This document shows, piece after piece, positions 27,880 through 37,112 of a stretch of DNA of 64,000 nucleotides. A program made the position numbers and the translations under genes. Below the pieces are notes generated by a model that had not been told where the DNA came from, did not search any database, and saw nothing but the letters and a program-made list of their open reading frames with translations. Source of the DNA: Dolomitihabitans soli (GTDB taxonomy: Bacteria > Actinomycetota > Actinomycetes > Streptosporangiales > Streptosporangiaceae); contig NZ_JAKNTW010000009.1 in assembly GCF_022213955.1 (NCBI RefSeq), forward strand, positions 124,001-188,000, given 5' to 3'. Position 1 is the stretch's first letter. Each line of letters opens with the position of its first letter.

Positions 27880-28635
27880 TCAGAGATTCTTGCGCAGGAA
27901 CGCGATGTCGTCGGCGTGACCCGCGCCGGGCGTCTCCACCACGACCGGCGCGCCCGCCTCGCGGCACACGCTGAGGATGAGCTCGGGGTCGATCTGCCCG
28001 GTGCCCAGGTTGGCGTGCCGGTCGGCCCCCGAGTCGAACGTGTCGCGCGAGTCGTTGCAGTGCACGAGGTCGATCCGCCCGGTGATGGCCTTGACCCTGC
28101 TGACCAGGTCGACCAGCTCCTCGCCGCCGGCGTGCGCGTGACAGGTGTCGAGGCAGAAACCCACGTCGAAGCCGTCGAGCGCGTCCCAGAGCCGGGCGAT
28201 GCGGTCGAGCCTGCGCGCCATCGCGTTGCCGCCGCCCGCGGTGTTCTCGATGAGCACGGGGATGGGGCTCTCCATCCGCTCGAACACCTTGCGCCAGTTG
28301 TCGAACCCGCCCTGCGGATCGTCGCCCGCGTTGACGTGGCCGCCGTGCACGATCAGGCCCTTGGCGCCGATGCCGGCCGCGGCCTGGAGGTGCTGGGTGA
28401 GCAGCTTGCGGCTGGGGATGCGGATCCGGTTGTTCGCCGTCGCGACGTTGATCACGTAGGGGGCGTGGATGTAGACGTCGATGCCGGAGCCTTCGAGGTC
28501 GGCCGCCTTGTCCGGGACCTTCGGCCCTTTCCACCCCTGGGGGTCGCCGAGGAAGAACTGGACCACGTCGGCGTCGATAGCCGTCGCGTGGGCCCGCGGG
28601 TCGTCCTGGTCGACGTGAGCTCCGATGCGCACCAT
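27880..28635 (-). CDS. nfo: Endonuclease IV (apurinic/apyrimidinic)
   Basis: This is a 251-aa TIM-barrel zinc enzyme of the AP endonuclease 2 family, acting in base-excision repair. It starts MVRIGAHV and contains [44 protein letters not shown] (zinc ligands Asp/His) and [24 protein letters not shown], all characteristic of Nfo. It stands alone, convergent with the membrane-protein genes. Confidence 0.93.
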   Translation of the reverse strand: MVRIGAHVDQDDPRAHATAIDADVVQFFLGDPQGWKGPKVPDKAADLEGSGIDVYIHAPYVINVATANNRIRIPSRKLLTQHLQAAAGIGAKGLIVHGGHVNAGDDPQGGFDNWRKVFERMESPIPVLIENTAGGGNAMARRLDRIARLWDALDGFDVGFCLDTCHAHAGGEELVDLVSRVKAITGRIDLVHCNDSRDTFDSGADRHANLGTGQIDPELILSVCREAGAPVVVETPGAGHADDIAFLRKNL

Positions 28636-28730
28636 GGGTTCGAGGGTAGCCGACGCGGGTCGTGGCGTTTCGAAAGTACGCCCGTGGGCAGTCGTGGGGC
28701 GCGAAACCCCCCAGCCCCAAGGAGACGGAC

Positions 28731-28913
28731 GTGGCCTACTACCGCCGAGGGATCAGCCTGATCGGCCTGATCTACATCCTGGTCGGGTTGTACGTGGCCT
28801 GGGTCTACGACTACATCACCCCCGCCCTGCTCAAGGACGTCGCCGAGGCGCTGCTCGCGGTCCTGCTCTGGTTCCTGGTCCTGCTCGGGGTGGACCTGCA
28901 CATCGGCGGCTGA
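28731..28913 (+). CDS. Small membrane protein (60 aa)
   Basis: A GTG at 28731 with AAGGAG six bases upstream opens a 60-aa protein with two hydrophobic segments ([18 protein letters not shown] and [15 protein letters not shown]) and short charged ends. Proteins of this type are widespread in actinomycetes without known function. It is divergent from nfo and ends at a strong hairpin. Confidence 0.7.
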   Translation: MAYYRRGISLIGLIYILVGLYVAWVYDYITPALLKDVAEALLAVLLWFLVLLGVDLHIGG

Positions 28914-28924
28914 GCGTGCGGCAA

Positions 28925-28952
28925 CTCCACAGGGCTTGGCGGCCCTGTGGAG
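28925..28952. terminator. Bidirectional intrinsic terminator
   Basis: CTCCACAGGG and CCCTGTGGAG form perfect 10-bp arms with an 8-nt loop between the small membrane gene and the convergent 103-aa gene. Confidence 0.8.
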
Positions 28953-28963
28953 GAGTCGTCCCA

Positions 28964-29275
28964 CTACGGCATGAAACCGCCGTGGTAGATGCCGAGGGTC
29001 GCGCCGACGAACGAGGCGACGATCCCGATGACGTTGAGCGACCTCTCCGCGGTCGTGGCCGAGACGTACTGCGACCACAACCCTCCGACGAAGCCGAGCA
29101 TGCCGGCCCAGCTGGCGATCACGTGGGCGTCGGTGATGAAGCCCGCGACGATCGCCACCAGGCCGCACACCAGCGTGGCGACGCTCAGGAGGTTCTCGAT
29201 GGGATGTGAGCGGCCGTCACCGCCCCAGGACAGGCGGAACGGCTGGGTCTCCACGGGGCCGAACACGTGTGGCAT
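28964..29275 (-). CDS. Small integral membrane protein (103 aa)
   Basis: The start at 29275 ([19 protein letters not shown]) is preceded by a G-rich ribosome binding region. The protein has about three hydrophobic segments ([55 protein letters not shown]). It resembles small actinobacterial membrane proteins of unknown function. It is divergent from rpsF. Confidence 0.7.
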   Translation of the reverse strand: MPHVFGPVETQPFRLSWGGDGRSHPIENLLSVATLVCGLVAIVAGFITDAHVIASWAGMLGFVGGLWSQYVSATTAERSLNVIGIVASFVGATLGIYHGGFMP

Positions 29276-29513
29276 CGGCGCCACCCCCTCAAGGATGCGT
29301 GTGCTAAAGGATTTCCCTGGTTGGAGGCGTCGCAATCCTGCGCCGGGCACTCGGGCCGCCCTGATAGCCTGGACCGGCTGCGTTGTGATGGGTGCCTTGT
29401 CACCCTCATCGTGGAGAACCGCCGCTCAGAGGCGTTCCCGCGAAGACGTCAGCGTCCTCCTGTCACGGCACGGTGTCGTGACCGCAAGAGTCCAGAGGAG
29501 GTTGGAAGTCCGC

Positions 29514-29804
29514 ATGCGTCGATACGAAATGATGGTCATTCTCGACCCGTCGCTCGATGAGCGCACCGTGGCTCCCTCGCTCGACCAGTTCCTGGCCGTC
29601 GTCCGCAATGACGGTGGCACCGTGGAGAAGGTCGACGTCTGGGGCCGCCGCCGGCTGTCTTACGAGATCATCAAGAAGCCCGAGGGCATCTACGCGGTGA
29701 TCGACCTGACGGCGGAGCCCGCCACGGTGAAGGAACTCGACCGTCAGATGAACCTCAACGAGGGCATCCTGCGGACCAAGGTCCTGCGCCCGGACGCGCA
29801 CTAG
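29514..29804 (+). CDS. rpsF: 30S ribosomal protein S6
   Basis: This is a 96-aa S6, starting [16 protein letters not shown] and containing [10 protein letters not shown] and EGIYAVIDL, which is diagnostic. It is the first gene of the rpsF-ssb-rpsR-rplI operon. A GAGGAGG-like site lies about 12 bp upstream, slightly far for a ribosome binding site. Confidence 0.98.
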   Translation: MRRYEMMVILDPSLDERTVAPSLDQFLAVVRNDGGTVEKVDVWGRRRLSYEIIKKPEGIYAVIDLTAEPATVKELDRQMNLNEGILRTKVLRPDAH

Positions 29805-29889
29805 AGGGGCAACCCGCTTTTTTGTCGGGCGGCAGCCGTACTCTGAGCCGTAACCAACGCGAAACCGTGCAGGAAGGCAAACGGGAGCC

Positions 29890-30447
29890 ATGGCAGCAGG
29901 CGACACCCAGATCACAATCGTCGGCAATCTCGTCGACGACCCGGAGCTGCGCTTCACCCCGACGGGGACGGCCGTGGCCCGATTCCGCATCGCGTCCACT
30001 CCGCGGTTCATGGACAAGCAGACCAACGAGTGGAAAGACGGCGAGGCGCTCTTCCTGACCTGCAACATCTGGCGGCAGGCAGCGGAGAACGTCGCAGAGA
30101 GCCTCCAGCGGGGGATGCGCGTCATCCTCCAGGGGCGGCTCCGCCAGCGGTCGTATGAGACCAAGGAAGGCGAGAAGCGCACCGTCTACGAGGTCGAGGT
30201 CGACGAGGTCGGCCCGTCTCTGCGCAACGCCACCGCCAAGGTCAACCGCACCACCCGCCAGGGTGGCGGCGGTGGCGGTGGCTTCGGCGGCGGTCCCGCC
30301 GACGACCCGTGGGCGTCCGCCTCTCCCGCCCCCTCCGGTGGCGGCGGCGGCGGTAGCTACGGCGGCGGTGGCGGTGGCGGTGGTTTCGGCGGCGGCCAGC
30401 AGCAAGGCGGCGGCGGCGGAGACTTCAGCGACGAGCCTCCCTTCTGA
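29890..30447 (+). CDS. ssb: Single-stranded DNA-binding protein
   Basis: This 185-aa protein has the OB fold ([31 protein letters not shown], then [26 protein letters not shown]), a long Gly-rich linker, and the acidic tail DFSDEPPF that recruits replication and repair partners. It lies between rpsF and rpsR as in most bacteria. The Gly-rich part consists of repeated GGCGGCGGT-like codons. Confidence 0.98.
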   Translation: MAAGDTQITIVGNLVDDPELRFTPTGTAVARFRIASTPRFMDKQTNEWKDGEALFLTCNIWRQAAENVAESLQRGMRVILQGRLRQRSYETKEGEKRTVYEVEVDEVGPSLRNATAKVNRTTRQGGGGGGGFGGGPADDPWASASPAPSGGGGGGSYGGGGGGGGFGGGQQQGGGGGDFSDEPPF

Positions 30448-30485
30448 TCACGTTCCATCACTGTCCAATATCCGAACTGACCATT

Positions 30486-30502
30486 CCCGCCCCTTCGGCG
30501 GG
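30486..30502 (+). terminator. Short hairpin in the ssb-rpsR gap
   Basis: CCCGCC and GGCGGG form a 6-bp stem with a CCTTC loop, 20 bp before the rpsR start. It is too weak for a clear terminator. It may attenuate transcription or stabilise the 3' end of a processed ssb message. Confidence 0.4.
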
Positions 30503-30522
30503 GCTCTGAAAGGAGCACCACG

Positions 30523-30759
30523 ATGGCCAAGCCGGCACTGCGCAAGCCGAAGAAGAAGGTTTGCCTGTTCTGCCACGACAAGATCTCCTACGTCGACTAC
30601 AAGGACACGGCGCTGCTGCGGAAGTTCATCTCCGACCGCGGCAAGATCCGTGCCCGCCGGGTGACGGGCAACTGCACCCAGCACCAGCGTGACGTGGCGA
30701 CCGCGATCAAGAATGCTCGTGAGATGGCCCTGCTGCCATACACGAGCACCGCTCGCTAG
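30523..30759 (+). CDS. rpsR: 30S ribosomal protein S18
   Basis: This is a 78-aa S18 with [20 protein letters not shown] as family signature. It retains Cys residues in CLFC and CTQHQ, so it appears to be the zinc-binding (C+) form. AAAGGAG lies seven bases before the ATG. It sits between ssb and rplI. Confidence 0.97.
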   Translation: MAKPALRKPKKKVCLFCHDKISYVDYKDTALLRKFISDRGKIRARRVTGNCTQHQRDVATAIKNAREMALLPYTSTAR

Positions 30760-30772
30760 GAGGTCAGGACCG

Positions 30773-31219
30773 ATGAAGCTCATTCTCACCAGCGAGGTCT
30801 CCGGCCTCGGCGCCCCCGGCGACATCGTCGAGGTGAAGAACGGCTACGGCCGTAACTACCTGCTCCCGCGCGGTTTCGCGATGCTGTGGAGCCGTGGCGG
30901 CGAGAAGCAGATCGCCTCGATCAAGAAGGCGCGCGACGCGCGTCAGATCCGCGACCTCGGCACCGCCAAGGAAGTCGCGGGCCAGCTCAAGTCGCTCAAG
31001 GTGACGCTGAAGACCCGCGCCGGCGACACCGGCCGGCTGTTCGGCTCGATCACCACGGGCGACATCGCCGACGCGGTCAAGGCCGCCGGCGGCCCGCAGC
31101 TCGACCGTCGTCGCATTGAGATCAACAACGCGATCAAGAGCCTCGGCGCGCACCGGGTCTCGGTCAAGCTGCACCCGGAGGTCTCCGCCGCCCTCGAAGT
31201 CGAGGTCGTCGCGGGCTGA
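30773..31219 (+). CDS. rplI: 50S ribosomal protein L9
   Basis: This 148-aa L9 has the N-domain start MKLILTSEVSGLGAPGDIVEVKNGYGRNYLLPRGFA and the C-domain HRVSVKLHPEV. AGGAGG lies seven bases upstream, just after the rpsR stop. It is the last gene of the operon and is followed by a terminator. Confidence 0.98.
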   Translation: MKLILTSEVSGLGAPGDIVEVKNGYGRNYLLPRGFAMLWSRGGEKQIASIKKARDARQIRDLGTAKEVAGQLKSLKVTLKTRAGDTGRLFGSITTGDIADAVKAAGGPQLDRRRIEINNAIKSLGAHRVSVKLHPEVSAALEVEVVAG

Positions 31220-31248
31220 GCCACACCGGCTCGGCGTTCCCTTCGCGA

Positions 31249-31283
31249 TCAGGCCCTTCCCCGGTTTCCGGGGGAGGGCCTGA
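31249..31283 (+). terminator. Terminator of the rpsF-rplI operon
   Basis: TCAGGCCCTTCCCC pairs with GGGGGAGGGCCTGA apart from one extra T, giving a long GC-rich stem about 30 bp after rplI. Confidence 0.75.
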
Positions 31284-31378
31284 CGCGTTGATAAGTCCTG
31301 GTCAAGTGATCGGGAAATAATGGGATACGCATACAATCTTCACGTTCACCAGGTTGGACGTCCCCGCTGGAGGCTGTC

Positions 31379-32242
31379 ATGGTCCGTCCCTCGATGCTGC
31401 TCGCGCTGGGCGCGCTCGTGACGGCGGCGGTCGCCTGTGCCCCGGTGAGCGACACCGGTACGGCCGGCACGGCGAGCCCGTCCGCCCCGGCCTCCTGCGC
31501 CAAGGACCAGCTCCCCCTGAAGACCCCGGGCAAGCTGACCATCGCCACCGACAAGCCCGCCTACGAGCCGTGGTTCGCCGACGACGACCCCGCGAACGGC
31601 AAGGGCTTCGAGAGCGCCGTCGCCTACGCCGTCGCCGGCGAGCTCGGCTTCACCCGTGACGAGGTCGAGTGGATCACCGTGGCGTTCGACACCGCCTTCG
31701 CCCCGGGCGCGAAGAAGTTCGACTTCGACCTCAACCAGGTCTCCATCACCCCTGACCGGGCCAAGGTCGTCGACTTCAGCAAGGGCTACTACAAGGCCAA
31801 GCAGGCCGTGGTGGCGGTCGAGGGGTCGAAGTTCGCCTCCGCCACCGACCTGGCGGGCCTCAAGGACGCCGTCATCGGCGTCCAGGTCGGCACCACCTCG
31901 CTGCAGGCGGTCACGGACGTCATCCAGCCGGCCACCCAGCCCAAGGTCTACAGCCAGCAGGTCGACGCGGTGAACGCGCTGAAGAACAAGCAGGTCGACG
32001 CCATCGTGGTGGACCTGCCCACCGGCTTCTACGTGACGGCCGCCCAGGTGGAGAAGTCCAAGATCGTCGGTCAGTTCGGCGCGCCGGGCGCGGCCGAGGA
32101 GTTCGGGATGGTCTTCGAGAAGGGCAACCGCCTGGTCTCCTGCGTCGACGAGGCGATCGGGAAGGTGGCCTCCTCCGGCGACCTGGCGAAGATCGAGACC
32201 GAGTGGCTGGGTTCGGCCGCGGGCGCGCCGGAGCTGAAGTGA
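31379..32242 (+). CDS. Polar amino-acid ABC transporter substrate-binding lipoprotein
   Basis: This 287-aa family 3 solute-binding protein has a signal peptide ending at a lipobox-like AVAC (Cys20), and a mature part with KLTIATDKPAYEPWF, GKGFESAVAYAVAGELGF and KFDFDLNQVSITPDRAKVVDFSKGYY, typical of polar amino-acid binding. The exact ligand is unknown. GGAGG precedes the ATG. The stop overlaps the permease start (GTGA), so the three ABC genes form a tight operon. Confidence 0.9.
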   Translation: MVRPSMLLALGALVTAAVACAPVSDTGTAGTASPSAPASCAKDQLPLKTPGKLTIATDKPAYEPWFADDDPANGKGFESAVAYAVAGELGFTRDEVEWITVAFDTAFAPGAKKFDFDLNQVSITPDRAKVVDFSKGYYKAKQAVVAVEGSKFASATDLAGLKDAVIGVQVGTTSLQAVTDVIQPATQPKVYSQQVDAVNALKNKQVDAIVVDLPTGFYVTAAQVEKSKIVGQFGAPGAAEEFGMVFEKGNRLVSCVDEAIGKVASSGDLAKIETEWLGSAAGAPELK

Positions 32243-33090
32243 CCCAGCAGGTCGACGGCTGGGTCAAGAGCGAGCGGCAGGTCGAGCGGGAGCGGCAGCG
32301 CGGCAGACGGGCGTTCCGCTCGGGGTCCGTGGCCTCCGCCTCGACCCTGGTCTGCCTGGTGGCGTTGGCGGCACTGGTCACCAACGCCCCCGGCTGGGCC
32401 CGGGTGCGGGAGACCTTCTTCAACGTCGAGGCGTTCACCGAGGCCCTGCCCGACGTGTTGTCCGGCTTCTGGACGAACATCCAGATCTTCCTGATCGCCG
32501 AGCCGCTGATCCTCATCGTCGGCCTGCTCATCGCGCTGGTCAGGGAGTTGAAGGCGCCGGTGTTCTTCCCGCTGCGCGCGCTGGCCGTGGCGTATGTGGA
32601 CGTCTTCAGAGGGGTCCCGACCCTGCTGGTGATCCTGCTCGTCGGCTTCGGACTGCCCGCGCTCGAACTGCAGGGCGTGCCCAAGGACGAGGTCACGCTC
32701 GGCGTCGTCGCGCTCACCCTGTCGTACAGCGCCTATGTCGCCGAGGTCTTCCGGGCGGGGATCGCCACGGTGCACCCGAGCCAGCGGGCCGCCGCGCGTT
32801 CGCTGGGGCTCGGGCACGGTCAGACCATGCGCTACGTGGTGTTGCCCCAGGCGGTGCGCCGGGTCATCCCGCCGTTGCTCAACGACTTCGTGTCGCTGCA
32901 GAAGGACACGGCGCTGGTGTCGACCATCGGCGTCGTCGAGGCGCTGCGGCAGGCGCAGATCTACGCCAGCGGTACGTTCAACTACACCCCTTATCTGGTG
33001 GCGGCCCTGTTGTTCATCCTGCTCACCATCCCGATGGCCCGCCTCACCGACCATCTGGCGGCCCGTTCGCAGCGGCGGCGAGGCGCGTGA
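32239..33090 (+). CDS. Amino-acid ABC transporter permease
   Basis: This 283-aa HisM-type permease contains FRGVPTLLVILLVGFGLP, YSAYVAEVFRAGI and AARSLGLGHGQTMRYVVLPQAVRRVIPPL, which includes the EAA loop that contacts the ATPase. It has five or six membrane helices and a longer than usual charged N-terminus. Both ends overlap the neighbouring ABC genes by four bases. Confidence 0.93.
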   Translation: MTQQVDGWVKSERQVERERQRGRRAFRSGSVASASTLVCLVALAALVTNAPGWARVRETFFNVEAFTEALPDVLSGFWTNIQIFLIAEPLILIVGLLIALVRELKAPVFFPLRALAVAYVDVFRGVPTLLVILLVGFGLPALELQGVPKDEVTLGVVALTLSYSAYVAEVFRAGIATVHPSQRAAARSLGLGHGQTMRYVVLPQAVRRVIPPLLNDFVSLQKDTALVSTIGVVEALRQAQIYASGTFNYTPYLVAALLFILLTIPMARLTDHLAARSQRRRGA

Positions 33091-33830
33091 CGATGCTGAC
33101 GATCGAGAATGTCTGGAAGCACTACCACGGGCACAGCGTGCTGCGCGGGGTGGACCTCACCGTGCGGCCGCACGAGGTCGTCTGCCTGATCGGGGCCTCG
33201 GGCTCGGGCAAGTCGACCCTGCTGCGCTGCGTCAACCTGCTGGAGACCGTGGACGACGGCGCGATCTACCTGGACGGGGAGGAGATCACCGCGGTCCGCA
33301 CCGATCCCGACGACGTGCGCAAGCGGCTGGGCATGGTCTTCCAGGCGTACAACCTCTTCCCGCACATGACGGTGCTGGAGAACATCTGCCTCGCGCCCCG
33401 CAAGGTCCACGGGACCGGCCGCGCGGAGGCCGAGCGGCAGGCCCGCGACCTGCTCGCCAGGTTCGGCCTGGCGGACAAGGCGACCGCCTACCCCGACCGC
33501 CTCTCGGGCGGCCAGCAGCAGCGGGTGGCGATCATCCGCGCGCTGGCCACCGGGCCGCGGCTGCTGCTGCTCGACGAGGTCACCTCGGCGCTCGACCCCG
33601 CGCTGGTCACCGAGGTGCTAGGCGTGATCAGAGAGCTCAAGGAGGGCGGCATGACGATGATCCTGGCCACCCACGAGATGGGCTTCGCCAAGGAGATCGC
33701 CGACACCGTCTGCTTCCTCGACGGTGGCGTCCTGCTCGAACGCGGCTCTCCCGAGCAGATCTTCACCGCGCCGCGCGAGCCGCGCACCCAGGAGTTCCTG
33801 CGCAGCGTTCTGGAGAGCCGCCGCCTGTAG
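33087..33830 (+). CDS. Amino-acid ABC transporter ATP-binding protein
   Basis: This 247-aa ATPase of the GlnQ/HisP type has Walker A GASGSGKST, signature LSGGQQQRV, Walker B LLLLDEVTSALDP, and the H-loop ATHEMGFAKEIAD. It energises the importer encoded upstream. Its stop abuts the end of the convergent permease gene with no gap. Confidence 0.95.
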   Translation: MTMLTIENVWKHYHGHSVLRGVDLTVRPHEVVCLIGASGSGKSTLLRCVNLLETVDDGAIYLDGEEITAVRTDPDDVRKRLGMVFQAYNLFPHMTVLENICLAPRKVHGTGRAEAERQARDLLARFGLADKATAYPDRLSGGQQQRVAIIRALATGPRLLLLDEVTSALDPALVTEVLGVIRELKEGGMTMILATHEMGFAKEIADTVCFLDGGVLLERGSPEQIFTAPREPRTQEFLRSVLESRRL

Positions 33831-35354
33831 TCAGCGTCGGTGCCGTCCCGGCTCGGTTCTGTCGGGTCCGGCGCCGATGGCCAGGACACTGTGGCTTCTG
33901 CCGTACAGGAGGTAGACGACCAGGCCGAAGATCATCCAGCCGGTGAAGTAGACCCAGGTGATGAGCTGGAGGTTCATCATCAGCCAGAGCGACGCGGCCA
34001 CGGAGAGCATCGGGACGGCGGGGGAGAGCGGCACCCGGAAGCCGCGGTCCAGGTCGGGCATCGTCTGGCGCATCATGATCACGCCGGCGGCCACGAACAT
34101 GAAGGTGAAGAGGGTGCCGATGACGACCATCTGCTCCAGGGTGAGCACCGGCACGGTCTGGGCGAGGAGCACGGCGACCGCGCCGATCACCAGGGTGGCG
34201 CGCGAGGGCGTGTGGTAGCGGCGGCTCAGGGTGGCCAGGCCGCGCGGCAGCAGGCCGTCCCTGGCCATGGAGAACAGCACGCGGGTCTGGCCCACCAGGA
34301 GCACCAGCACGACCGTGGTCAGGCCGAGCACCGCGCCGATGTTGATGACGTGCACCATGAAGCCCTCGCCGACGTGGCGGAAGGCGGCGGACAGCGGCGC
34401 GGCCGGATCGATCCGTTCGTAGGGGATCATGCCCACCATCACCAGGGCGACCGCGATGTAGAGGACGGTGGCGAACACCAGGCTGCGGATCATCCCCCTG
34501 GGGATGGTGCGAGACGCGTCCTCGGCCTCCTCGGAGGCGGTGGCCACGATGTCCCAGCCGATGTAGGCGAAGGCGATCGCCGGGGCCGCGGCGAACACGC
34601 CGAACCAGCCGAACGTGTGCGGTTCGCCGAAGGCCGCGCCCAGCACGGTCGTGTGCAGGAAGTCGGTCTCCACCGGCGCCGGGCCGCTGGGCGCGGGCAC
34701 CTTGCCCTCCAGGTTGGCCGGGTCGAAGTGGAGGGCCCCGACGACGATCACCGCGCCGATGGCCAGCAGCTTGGCCGCCACGAAGATCCACAGCGCGCGC
34801 AGCCCGACCCGAGCGCCGAGCGCCACGACGGCGGTCAGCGTGACCAGGATGACCAGCGTGAACAGGTCGAACCCCGAGGTCTGGCCGATCATCCCGGCCA
34901 GCGGCTCGGGGACGCGTACGCCGAAGTCGCTCAGCGTCTGCGCGGCGTAGAGGGACCAGGCGCGGGAGACGACGGCGGCGGCCAGTTCCATCTCAAGGAT
35001 CAACGCCCAGCCGATGACCCAGGCCCATACCTCGCCGAAGATCACGTATGTATAGGTGTAGGCGCTCCCGGAGGTCGGCATGGTGGACGACAGTTCGGCG
35101 TAACAGAGCGCGGCGAGCAGGCTGGCGATGCCGGCGATCATGAAGGACAGGACCACGCCGGGCCCGGCGACGGCCGCGGCCTGCCTGCCCGCGATGCTGA
35201 AGATTCCGGCGCCGATCATGACGCCGAGTCCGAGCACGACGAGGTCGCGTGGCCGGTACACGAGAGGGAGCCGGCGGCGGGCTCCGGTGCGTAAGCCCGT
35301 CGCGGCGGTGGCGGGTAGCCGGCGCCCGATCGACGTGGAGCGGTCTGCGGACAC
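33831..35354 (-). CDS. APC-family amino acid permease
   Basis: This 507-aa, 12-helix transporter resembles cationic amino-acid permeases (YfnA/CAT type). It has VVLGLGVMIGAGIFSIAG in helix 1, ALCYAELSSTMPTSGSAYTYTYVIFGEVWAWVIGW, and AFAYIGWDIVATASEEAEDASRTIPRGM. The GTG at 35354 gives a normal N-terminus; the frame stays open for 30 more codons upstream, so the start is not certain. The substrate is unknown. Confidence 0.88.
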   Translation of the reverse strand: MSADRSTSIGRRLPATAATGLRTGARRRLPLVYRPRDLVVLGLGVMIGAGIFSIAGRQAAAVAGPGVVLSFMIAGIASLLAALCYAELSSTMPTSGSAYTYTYVIFGEVWAWVIGWALILEMELAAAVVSRAWSLYAAQTLSDFGVRVPEPLAGMIGQTSGFDLFTLVILVTLTAVVALGARVGLRALWIFVAAKLLAIGAVIVVGALHFDPANLEGKVPAPSGPAPVETDFLHTTVLGAAFGEPHTFGWFGVFAAAPAIAFAYIGWDIVATASEEAEDASRTIPRGMIRSLVFATVLYIAVALVMVGMIPYERIDPAAPLSAAFRHVGEGFMVHVINIGAVLGLTTVVLVLLVGQTRVLFSMARDGLLPRGLATLSRRYHTPSRATLVIGAVAVLLAQTVPVLTLEQMVVIGTLFTFMFVAAGVIMMRQTMPDLDRGFRVPLSPAVPMLSVAASLWLMMNLQLITWVYFTGWMIFGLVVYLLYGRSHSVLAIGAGPDRTEPGRHRR

Positions 35355-35489
35355 AGTGAACCATTCCTGAGGGATGACCAGATTTGGCGGCCTTGCCCCG
35401 GGAGGCCGGACGCCCACCATCCCCCGAAGGGTTCGGCTCGACAAGGGCCGCGAAGGTCACGGCGTCGTCAAATGATGGACAAGAGCAGG

Positions 35490-36809
35490 TCACGCCCCCG
35501 TGATCAACCACGCTGTGCCGTACGCCCGCCAACCCAGCGTGAGCAGGCGCGCGACCATCCACACCCCGAAGGCCAGCCACAACGCCACCAGCCCGCCGCC
35601 CAGAGCCACCACCAGCAGCGCGGCGGGCAGATAGGCGAGCGTCGTCCACACCCCCGCCCAGGCCAGGTAGGAACGGTCGCCTGCGCCGATCAGGACACCG
35701 TCGAGCACGAACACCACCCCGGCGATCGGCTGGAAGAGCGCGACCGGCCACAGTACGGCCAGCAACTCGGCGGCGACCGCGGGCTCGGCGTCGAACAGGC
35801 CGGGTGTGACCGGGCGCAACAGGAGTACGGCGAGTCCGAACAGCACGCCGCAGACGACGCCCCACCCGATCATGCGCCGGGTCGCGGCACGGGCGGCCGC
35901 CACGTCGCCGGCGCCGAGCGCGCGGCCGGTGATGGCCTGACCGGCGATGGCGATGGCGTCGAGGGCGAAGGCGAGCAGGGTCCAGATCTGGATGGCGATG
36001 GCGTGCGCGGCGATCTGCGCGTCGCCCATCCGGGTGGCCACCACGGTGGCGATGATGATGACGATGCGCAGGCAGAAGGTCCGGATCAGCAGGGCGATGC
36101 CGGCCGTGCCCGCCGTCTTGATGCCGGACAGGTCCGGCCGCAGCGGAGCCCCGTGCCGGCGCGCGCCCCTGACGACGACCACGACGTAGACGGCCGCGCC
36201 GAGCGCCTGGGCGAGCACGGTGCCCCAGGCGGACCCGGCGATGCCGAAATCCAGTACGAGCACGAACCAGGCGTTCAGCAGCGCGTTGAGCGCGAAGGAG
36301 CCGATCGAGACGGCGAGCGGGGTGACGGTGTCCTGGAGACCGCGCAGCACGCCGGTGCCGGCCAGGATGACCAGTAGCGCGGGGGTGCCGATCAGGCTGA
36401 TCCGCAGATAGGTCACCGCCTGGGCGGCGACTTCGGGGGAGGCGCCGAACATGGTCACGATCGCGGGGGCCAGCGGCCAGGCCACCGCGATGACCGCCAC
36501 GCCGATCCCGGTGGCCAGCCAGAGCCCGTCGACCCCCAGCTTGATCCCCCGCCGGGTGTCGCCCGCGCCGATCTGCCTGGCGACGGCCGCCGTGGTGCCG
36601 TACGCCAGGAACACACAGAAGTTCACCAGCGCGGTCATCGCCGCCCCGGCGATGCCGAGCGCGCCCAGCGCGGTGGTGCCCAGCCGCCCCACGATGGCGT
36701 AGTCGGTGAGCAGGAAGAGCGGTTCGGCGACCAGCGCGCCGAACGCGGGGACGGCCAGGCGGAAGATCTCGCGGTCGTGTTGACGGCCCGCGCGGGAGGT
36801 AAGGGGCAT
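35490..36809 (-). CDS. MATE-family efflux transporter (DinF-like)
   Basis: This 439-aa protein has twelve hydrophobic segments in two similar halves and begins REIFRLAVPAFGALVAEPLFLLTDYAIVGRLGTTALGALGIA, a typical DinF/MATE start. It is expected to export cationic compounds using Na+ or H+. The same gene precedes dnaB in Streptomyces, so it belongs to the conserved block. It is divergent from dnaB. Confidence 0.92.
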   Translation of the reverse strand: MPLTSRAGRQHDREIFRLAVPAFGALVAEPLFLLTDYAIVGRLGTTALGALGIAGAAMTALVNFCVFLAYGTTAAVARQIGAGDTRRGIKLGVDGLWLATGIGVAVIAVAWPLAPAIVTMFGASPEVAAQAVTYLRISLIGTPALLVILAGTGVLRGLQDTVTPLAVSIGSFALNALLNAWFVLVLDFGIAGSAWGTVLAQALGAAVYVVVVVRGARRHGAPLRPDLSGIKTAGTAGIALLIRTFCLRIVIIIATVVATRMGDAQIAAHAIAIQIWTLLAFALDAIAIAGQAITGRALGAGDVAAARAATRRMIGWGVVCGVLFGLAVLLLRPVTPGLFDAEPAVAAELLAVLWPVALFQPIAGVVFVLDGVLIGAGDRSYLAWAGVWTTLAYLPAALLVVALGGGLVALWLAFGVWMVARLLTLGWRAYGTAWLITGA

Positions 36810-36875
36810 ATGGGTATTCTGCCTATTACGTCGGGCCGAACGACACGCGGCCCCCCAGATAACTGCGACTTTCTT

Positions 36876-37015
36876 TCATCCACAGGCGGTGGATAACGTT
36901 TTTGCTGACAGGGCGGGGTTCTCGTGATCTGTGGAAGAGTTATCCACAGTCTCGTCCCCAGGCTCTCCCCACTCTTCGGGGAGTAGTACACACGTTAGCC
37001 ACAGGCTCATCCACA
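36876..37015. promoter_or_regulatory. Cluster of DnaA-box-like 9-mers upstream of dnaB
   Basis: Compared with TTATCCACA: a perfect box at 36940-36948 (+); 8/9 matches at 36876-36884 (+), 36888-36896 (-), 36995-37003 (+) and 37007-37015 (+); and a 7/9 match at 36930-36938 (-). The cluster fills the gap between the MATE gene and dnaB. No AT-rich unwinding element or dnaA gene is adjacent, so a regulatory or DnaA-titrating role is more likely than an origin. Confidence 0.6.
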
Positions 37016-37112
37016 GGCCGCGTTGCGACCATGCTCATCAAGCCGCGAAACTGTCTCACTGGTCGACTACATGTGGGGAAGTGGGCCGGCCGCGAGAGCA
37101 AGGGGGTGCGCG

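Noticed and set aside
36876-37015. DnaA-box cluster as the chromosomal origin oriC
   Set aside because: There is no dnaA or dnaN beside it, no AT-rich unwinding element, and only one perfect box. Actinobacterial origins carry many boxes between dnaA and dnaN.
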